This document shows, in pieces, positions 57,841 to 64,000 of a DNA stretch of 64,000 nucleotides. Below the pieces are notes generated by a model. It saw nothing but the letters and a program-made list of their open reading frames with translations. It was not told the DNA's origin and ran no database searches. This stretch comes from Lycocorax pyrrhopterus obiensis (lineage: Eukaryota > Chordata > Aves > Passeriformes > Paradisaeidae), in assembly GCA_014706295.1 (NCBI GenBank), contig JACSVZ010000038.1, positions 3,712,768 to 3,776,767 of the forward strand, in the 5' to 3' direction. How positions within the stretch are numbered: position 1 is the first letter of the stretch; each line of letters opens with the position of its first letter. The position numbers and the translations under genes are program-made.

Positions 57841-58500
57841 GCACTTAAATAGCTACGTGTGGCTCCCCTAACCCCGCGATGGCCGACCCCGCAGGGGTGA
57901 AAGGCCATGTAGGAGGCCACACAGACAAGGAGATGACTGTCACATCAGCGCCCGTGTCGATCAAACCTTGGAGCTGGATCTGGGGCGGGTGAGCGTTTGG
58001 CAGGATAGGGGTACACATCATCTGTGGCTTGTTGTCTGGAGATGTCCGCAGTCCAGGAGATCTGTGGGAGTCCCGTAGGTCCAAAGCCACCATCCCCATG
58101 GCTGCGTTGTCCGTCCTGGAACACATGACTTAAAAAAGTACAAGTTGAGCAATGCAAGTCTTTTCAGGAATAGTAATAGGGGGAGAGGTGTGGAAACCAT
58201 AGCACAAATCTGGCCCGTAAAATCAGCATCAATGACTCCCCGGGTGCACAAAGATTCCTTGGAGGGTGGCACTAGGCCGTCCCACAAGCAGTGCACTGAG
58301 TCCCTGGCCTAGGGGCCCAAATGCATCCAAGGGAACCCTATGAACACCACAGGAGTCTAAAACGACTGTGGCTGCTGTGTGCACGTCAATGTCTGCTGAT
58401 CCCTGGGTGCTGGCCCTAAGCTGGCTGAGTAGGCCTGAGCTGGCACCAGGTTCTGGGGGAACCTTTGCATTGGGATGCAATTCCCCGTCTTGCACCCCTG
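57841..58500 (-). pseudogene. pro: ERVK provirus dUTPase and protease
   Basis: The order on the minus strand is dUTPase then protease, as in betaretroviral pro genes. dUTPase: STQGSADIDV, GPLGQGLSALLVGRPS and, in a shifted frame, GVIDADFTGQI (58220-58250). The enzyme would remove dUTP. Protease: LIDTGADVTVIS with the aspartic DTG near 57950. Broken by a frameshift near 58255 and by one or more stops between dUTPase and protease. Confidence 0.85.
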
Positions 58501-61500
58501 TTCTGGTTTCCCGAGTTAACCAAAAGCCGGCCATTAACATGGTGTGTAGATCTACAATGGTCTGCACTATGACCTGGCCGTCCACACCTGTTACATTGAG
58601 AACTTCCTGCATTCCCTTATGCTTCTTATTAGTCTGCTTCTGTTATTCCCTACCTTAGACCGCTTTTGTTTGCCTGTACCATTGGTCGCAGGACTGCAGC
58701 CAAAGCAGATGTCTTATGGTCCCCAGGCTCTAAGTTAGAGCAGGCACTGAGCATGTCTGCTAATGTAGGGTTCCTAGGTAAAGCTGCTATAATCTTTTTG
58801 CAGTCGGCATTGGCATTGTCCCTCGCTAGCTGTCGGCAAAGCTCCTTCCTCAAGGTCTCATCGTCTACCTGTTTTTCCAATGCCAGATCCAGTTTCTGGA
58901 CAAAGGAAAGAAAATCCTCTTTTTGGCCCTGAATGATTGTCGCATATCCCTTTTTAGGAGTCACTAGATGTATAGCTGCATATATGGCTGTCATACCGAC
59001 CTTTTGGGCCTGTTCAAGGATCGGAATAGGCCAAGTGCCTTGAAAATCAGGATTAGAAAATTGATTGAGCCCCATAAGAGCATCTGCCCCAACTCCACAA
59101 CAAGGATCATTTTGAGGCAACTGCATATTATGCAATGCAGTGTCGGCTGTTGCGGTAACTCAGCCCATTGGCAGGCCTGAAGGCATCCAGTGGGTTGACT
59201 TCCCCACTCACGACAGTGGTTCTGAGGGCGGCACCGAGGCCTGAGGGTTCCTCCCCCTGGGTGTCACCCTTAGAGGCATCTCCTCCCACTGTTCTAGCTA
59301 GTTCTTTGTTCCTCAGTTCTCAATTGGTTAAGTTCCTTTTGCATATTCATGTATCTCATTGCTTAGTTAATTATGTTCTAGAAAGTTCATCTCTGTTGTA
59401 AACCCCATTGGCTTGCCTATGTAAGTTCCTCCCCTTGTTATTCCCCATTGGTTCTCTGTCATTCCCCATCAATTCCCTATTGGTTCTTCCCTTGGATCCA
59501 CCCCTGAGTCTCCCCAGTTTGAAAACTGCCCCCAGCCCTTCTCGGGGCTCGTCCTGTTGCTTCTTCCCCGCAGCAATAAAGCGGACACTGTTGCAATGAA
59601 GAGCCTTCTCTCCTCCTTTGCCTCCGTCGGTTGCTAGGCAACACCCAGACTGCAGCCTGCTCCTTAGAGAGCTGAGGGCAGAAGGTTCCCTAGAGAGCAG
59701 ATTCCAACCGGCCTTGCACCAAGTGGTTCCCCCTGACTGGGACACCATAGCAAGTCGTCTGCCAGGCCTCCGGGCAGCCAGTGGTCAGCGCGACAGTCGG
59801 CAGCCATCTTTTTCCAGGTAACGTCAAAGAAGTCATATAGCACAGGTGGAAACAACACCTGAGCCAGATGCCAAATATCAAAGGGAGCAAGCAAGTCAGC
59901 ATTTATTGCTCTAACAGCCTGCATAACTGCAGGAGAGCCAAGCCCATATTTCAGTACTTTGTCCTGCACGTCCTGGACCACTTTCCACGATATTACATCG
60001 TGTTTATCAACCTGCCCCGTATTTGGGACGGCTTTAAAGACAGGATAAACTTGAGCATCACTCTGTGGAGTTCCACTATCATTCTTATCTACTGATTGAG
60101 TGTCTCCCTGCGGAATTCCACTATTATTTTGATCTACCGATGCAATATCCTGAGGTTCTGTACCAACCGCCTGATCGCGCAGTACCTTTTTAGGCACCCC
60201 TACGTTCTCTCGCGAGTCCCGGTCCCCCTCTTTCAGAGCCCTCAGCTTAACATCCTCCCAAAAGCTTTTCGGGTGTTTCGGGCGCACGGTCACCTGACAC
60301 GCTGGAAGCGTCCAAGGGCGATTCTGCCTCGCAGCTGTCAGACACCCGAGCGCTGTCCCGGGCTCCCGCCGTGGATCGGGTGTACCAGAAAATGCGGGCG
60401 ATTCGGTCGGGTCCGAGACGGGCGGGAGGACGAACCAGGTGCTGCCGGGCGGCTCCTTCGGCTTGGTTGGCGCTGCCGAGGGCTCTGGGCCGCTTGTTTG
60501 GCGATACCGGAGTGGGCAGCCGCAACAGTAATTCCTGCAATAGTCCTTCCAACGCGTCCACGTGAGTCGAGAGAGATTGTACTTCCGTGTTTCGCTGTGG
60601 TGGCGCTGTGTGCGCCTGCGCCGCGCAGTACCCGTATATTGGTACATCCGCAGAATGGCACCCGAAGGGCTGCGCATGCGCAGAAAAGCACCCGGAGGTT
60701 GGCGCATGCGCGGGGAAGTACCCGGAAGTTGGCGCATGTGCCGGAAAGTACCCGGCAGTCTGCGCTTGCGGCGGGCACCCTGGCACGGCTGGCCCGTACA
60801 CCGGCAAAACGGGGGCTGCGCCGATACGGGTGTTAAAGCGGCTGCAGCGGCAACCGCGAAGAAAACGGCGGAGCGGCTCCCGGCAAACTCCCGGTTGTCG
60901 GGTTGTTTGCAACAGTGGCGCTGTGGTGGGCACAGGTCCAGCCGCTCCGGCGGAGTACGGCCGCTCGTGTGCACGTGACGTGGAAGGAGGGGGGGGGCCC
61001 TGAAGGGGCACAGACTGCGATCGCTGCAGAGGCGGGGACCCTCATGCGCAGCAGTGCGGGGCACAGGGTGGCGGGGCAAAAAACCGGGTCCCCGTGCTGC
61101 CTCCGTGTTCTTCCTCGACCCCTGTGGCGTCCCAGTCCGAGAAACCCCTGGAGACGACAGCGGAGAGGGCTGTAGAGATCCGGCACCCACACTAGTCTGA
61201 GATCGTGTGCTCGGTAGAGGCTCAAGCCCCAGTAAATCTGCCTCCGAACTCCCCGCTCTGTCTGGGCGTCTTAATTTTCCGCAGTAGATTGTATAAAGAC
61301 TAACAAATGCGGAGAAGAACTATGTCCTCCTCCTGTCCATACACAAGCTCCTGAGCTATCTTTTCATTTAGGGACTTCCAAGTCTCAAGATCAAATGCAG
61401 CATGTAAATCTGCCGGGAAGCCATGATCTACTGCCCAAGTAAAGAAGCGGATCAAGTCCTCCTCCGTTAGGTCACTGCCAGTAATAGATACAACCTTTTC

Positions 61501-61543
61501 CAGGCAGAAAGTACCACATGTCTGTCGAGGATGTTTGACCCAT
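58501..61543 (-). pseudogene. gag: ERVK provirus gag
   Basis: The start is taken at ATG 61543-61541, which gives MGQT with a myristoylation Gly. Matrix follows with a frameshift near 61505 and a TAG near 61295. Next come a Pro/Ala-rich region with ~36-bp tandem units (60620-60790), a Leu heptad helix (60500-60570), then a frame change near 60250 to the capsid N-terminal part (LKEGDRD, YPVFKAVPNTGQ, DIWHLAQVLF). A foreign LTR-like segment lies at about 59150-59660. Capsid C-terminal part 58650-59135 contains the IIQGQKEDFLSFVQ major homology region. A CX2CX4HX4C zinc knuckle is at 58554-58595. Structural polyprotein of a betaretrovirus-like element; this copy is defective. Confidence 0.8.
59150..59660 (+). 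mobile_element. Probable solo LTR inserted in ERVK gag, plus strand
   Basis: Separates the two halves of capsid. Promoter-type ATTGG boxes at about 59325, 59408, 59447 and 59482 are followed by AATAAA at 59575-59580. The ends were not resolved. Confidence 0.5.
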
Positions 61544-61659
61544 GTTTTTCAGGTTTTGTATAAAAACCTGGCTCCTGGACTAAAGTTCCGTCCCCGCTCC
61601 CCGGGGGAGGGGGGGGGGAGAAAGAAAAGCTTCGGTACCTTTTCTAGCTCGCATAGTCG

Positions 61660-61677
61660 TGCCTGCCGGGGTCACCA
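61660..61677 (-). promoter_or_regulatory. Primer-binding site of the ERVK provirus
   Basis: On the minus strand TGGTGACCCCGGCAGGCA lies two bases after the 5' LTR. The first eleven bases fit the tryptophan-tRNA type site used by avian alpharetroviruses; the remainder differs. Confidence 0.65.
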
Positions 61678-61679
61678 GA

Positions 61680-62047
61680 TGTCGCTGTTTTCCCCACGGA
61701 CGAGTAGAGAAACGACACGAAGTCCAGGCAAGGATCAATGAAAGAAGAGATTTTAATGAATTTTCGGAAGACTTTTATATGTTAGTTCGCAAAGAGTATT
61801 AAGTGGCATAAGATAATTGGCTTTTGCCCTCCACCCCTAAGGGGATTGGTCAAGTTCTAAGACACACAGCTCTGAGTATGTTTTCCAGTTAGAACCATAA
61901 CAATTCTACCAAAAACAATCCGCACCTGCAAGAAGTTTACAAAACGGTAAACATTGTTTTGTCTTGCTTGCATGGGAAAGAAAGAATTCTCACAAAATGC
62001 TGCAGAGAGCTGAAGAAATTCTCTGGCAGAGTTTTTCAGCATCCATA
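61680..62047 (-). mobile_element. ERVK provirus 5' LTR
   Basis: 368 bp, about 98-99 percent the same as 54317-54683 by eye. Followed on the right by CATAGT (62048-62053), the exact copy of 54311-54316. Confidence 0.9.
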
Positions 62048-62685
62048 CATAGTCCACCAGGTAACCACGAAAACATGTCCCATTCCCATCCTTTCCACAT
62101 TTGGACCAGTACATGTGTTAACTTTCTTATTCCCTTTGTTATTTGTTTTACCACTTTTCTATTGTCATCTATTTGCAAACAGCAGTTGAGTCATTTAATT
62201 TTCCACACACTCCCCCTTCTTCTGCTAATAGATAATCTAATACCGTCCAATGTTGAAATATCGCATTCCTCATCTGAGTGGATTGGTCAGCAAGGTCAAG
62301 AGCTGTAGCTGCTGGTTGGTTGTTATTTAAAAGACAGCTTGTAACCTAATTATCCGATTTAAATTATAAATGGGTTCTCTGGCACCTGATATTAATTCAT
62401 TTGGATTCCAAGTGGCTGGTTCATAGTGTTGTATGATTCGCTCAGGTGGCCATTCATCTTTCCCCAATTTTGGGTGCTCCCTCCAGCCAGGGATGCATTA
62501 ATTGTCTGCTTTTCTCTAACTGGATCATCATATACCTTGATTCCTAACTGATTTCCCTGAACTTGTGTAGCAAAAAGAACAACAGTCTAATATACCCTAC
62601 ATAACATACCCTGACCAGTTTGGAGGTAACCCGTGATGCCACCCATGGCCAATCTTCAGATCCTCCTGGCCCTCCGCAGACCTAA
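62048..62685 (-). pseudogene. env: Older class I ERV env, part right of provirus
   Basis: Minus-strand reading shows the transmembrane ectodomain: [10 protein letters not shown] next to a CX6CC-like site near 62175-62195 and [10 protein letters not shown], related to the env at 50950-51060. A surface-subunit trace with PPERII-type block lies near 62440. Frameshifted. Upstream env resumes at 63317 beyond the solo LTR. Confidence 0.75.
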
Positions 62686-63316
62686 TGTCTCGGTTTGAGA
62701 CAAGTTTAGGGGAAATGCTCCGGAAGAACGTCTCCTCCACAGAAGGCAGGTTTCAGCACTCCCTCCCCCCCACTGATAGGAAAGGAATTTCCTTGGATGA
62801 TAGTGAAAAAAACTATTTATTTAACAAGCAGAGTGCCGGCAGGCACAGAAAAAAAAGAGTAATGTTAGATAATAAACCTCCTCGCTGCGGAGAAAGCTGG
62901 TGGGTTTAGAGTTCCTTCTGTAGCTAGCTCAGCCCCTCCGAGGTCCAAGGCCAGGATGCGGTGTCCCTGCAGCCTCCCTGCCAGTCCACGGGGTCCGATG
63001 ATCTGGTTCTCAGATCACAGCTAGGCTGAACAGTTCCAAAAGAAGACGAAGAAATTACGGAGGATTTTGTGTGCCGGTATAGGAAAATTTCTTGCCTGAG
63101 CTAACAGGCTAGCTAAAAGCAGGAAGGTGCTCCCTCGGCTCTGCAGCGGTGAGAACGCGGGGGAGTGTGTGTGAGTCCTTGAACGCAAACCGCACTGAAG
63201 AATTCGCCTGGCTTCTCTCCCCCATCTCCTGGACCCAGCTTAAAGCTATGGGACCCATTTCTGGGAGAAGCAGACGATAGGGAAATACAGTATTATCATA
63301 AAATCACCCCAAGACA
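62686..63316 (-). mobile_element. Solo LTR of the TGTCTCGG family in older ERV env
   Basis: 631 bp, TGTCTCGG to CCCCAAGACA, flanked by CCTAA at 62681-62685 and 63317-63321. TTTATTTAAC near 62815 is the minus-strand polyadenylation region. Confidence 0.85.
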
Positions 63317-64000
63317 CCTAACAATTGCTAAGGTTAAAGGTTTTTGTTACTTCTTCTCTTAGGACTAAGAAATGATTCTTCTACTTCTGACCCATACCTA
63401 ACTGACAATATAAAGGTAAGATTATTAAGAAAAACATTCTAATGGTGTTATCTAATCACCTAATTCTCACGTTTTCTTCTGCACCACCTGTGGCGAGTGA
63501 AGGCACAGAAACAGCTTAAAGAAAACAATGACAGCAAGTATTAGCCCCCCCAATGACTGGAGATCCGAAAGGAGGGATGCCCATACAGACTATTTCAGCA
63601 GACAGTCTGTGGGTAGGCACACAAGGCTTCCCCAATGTCAACGCACTGGCTACTGCTCCGATCCACTCATGTGGGAGTGTCAGAAGTGGCCTCCTGTCCT
63701 TCTCCTCCAGCTGAGATGTCCAAATCTCTGGGGCCTCAGAGACCTTGACCCGAGTGTGATGGGTTCAGCTGTCTTGATGGCTGTTTCTGTGGTCAGTAAC
63801 ACTTGGAAAGGTCCACGCCACTTCGCCACTAGTGGTGCTTCTTTCTACTCCTTAACTAGGACCCAGTCTCCTGATCTCCTGGTTGGATGTTATAAACAGC
63901 GAAGTCCAAAGGCAGGGTCTGTGCCAGCTGAGCTTCCTGTCGAAGAGATTTCACAAGAGACAGTATCCGGGCCACATATTGCTTTAAATATATATCACTT
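63317..64000 (-). pseudogene. pol: Older class I ERV, env start and integrase C-terminus, running off window
   Basis: The minus-strand complement of 63740-63880 resembles the C-terminal domain of gammaretrovirus-type integrase (a DWVLVK-like start, then a GPFQVLLTTETAIKT-like block), interrupted by stops. 63317-63700 should hold the env leader and the start of the surface subunit, but no clear frame remains. Confidence 0.6.

Overview
The window looks like repeat-rich nuclear DNA of a bird, most likely a songbird. The evidence is CR1 retroposons in both orientations, avian-type ERVL, ERVK and class I endogenous retroviruses (ERVs), fragments of PIM1-like kinase genes (a family known to be expanded in songbirds), and a split ubiquitin-protease gene with vertebrate introns. 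No bacterial features, tRNA or rRNA were seen. The density of satellites, palindromes and nested ERVs suggests heterochromatin, possibly a W or other sex-linked or ampliconic region. That placement is inference.

Layout. 1-3775: the 3' part of a USP36/USP42-like deubiquitinase gene, nine exons with intact splice sites and continuous phase, running off the left edge. 3.8-8 kb: CR1 fragments and a degenerate 21-bp minisatellite split by a CR1 and by an LTR that itself carries a nested LTR. 8-16.3 kb: ERVL and other LTRs and blocks of a degenerate ~174-bp satellite. 16.26-20.1 kb: a nearly full-length, decayed CR1 on the minus strand with ORF1 and endonuclease/reverse-transcriptase ORF2. 20.4-26.05 kb: a CTTGC/GCAAG-rich satellite that switches strand several times and is interrupted by LTRs. 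26.1-29.9 kb: ~174-bp satellite containing a palindrome with two ~1.05-kb arms almost identical to each other. 29.9-32.7 kb: a duplicated ~1.4-kb segment with 76-bp tandem repeats, cut by a solo LTR. 33.5-36.36 kb: env plus 3' LTR of a class I (gammaretrovirus-like) ERV on the minus strand, ending at a 10-base assembly gap. 36.4-43.5 kb: GC-rich unique sequence, a GGGAT repeat, a ~3.3-kb almost pure purine tract and two PIM1-like gene fragments. 43.5-51.98 kb: a second, plus-strand copy of the same class I ERV with both LTRs, a primer-binding site, gag/pol remnants and env. Together with the 33.5-kb copy it forms a large inverted repeat. 52-54.3 kb: ERVL LTR pieces and the 3' end of an older class I ERV. 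54.3-62.05 kb: a complete betaretrovirus-like (ERVK) provirus on the minus strand without a recognisable env, inserted into the env of that older ERV with a 6-bp target duplication. 62.05-64 kb: the rest of the older ERV, carrying a further solo LTR.

Only the USP-like gene looks intact. All retroviral and PIM1-like coding regions carry frameshifts, stops or deletions. Several frameshifts lie near homopolymers, so some could be consensus errors. The relations between elements (what is inserted in what) give a readable relative history of the locus.
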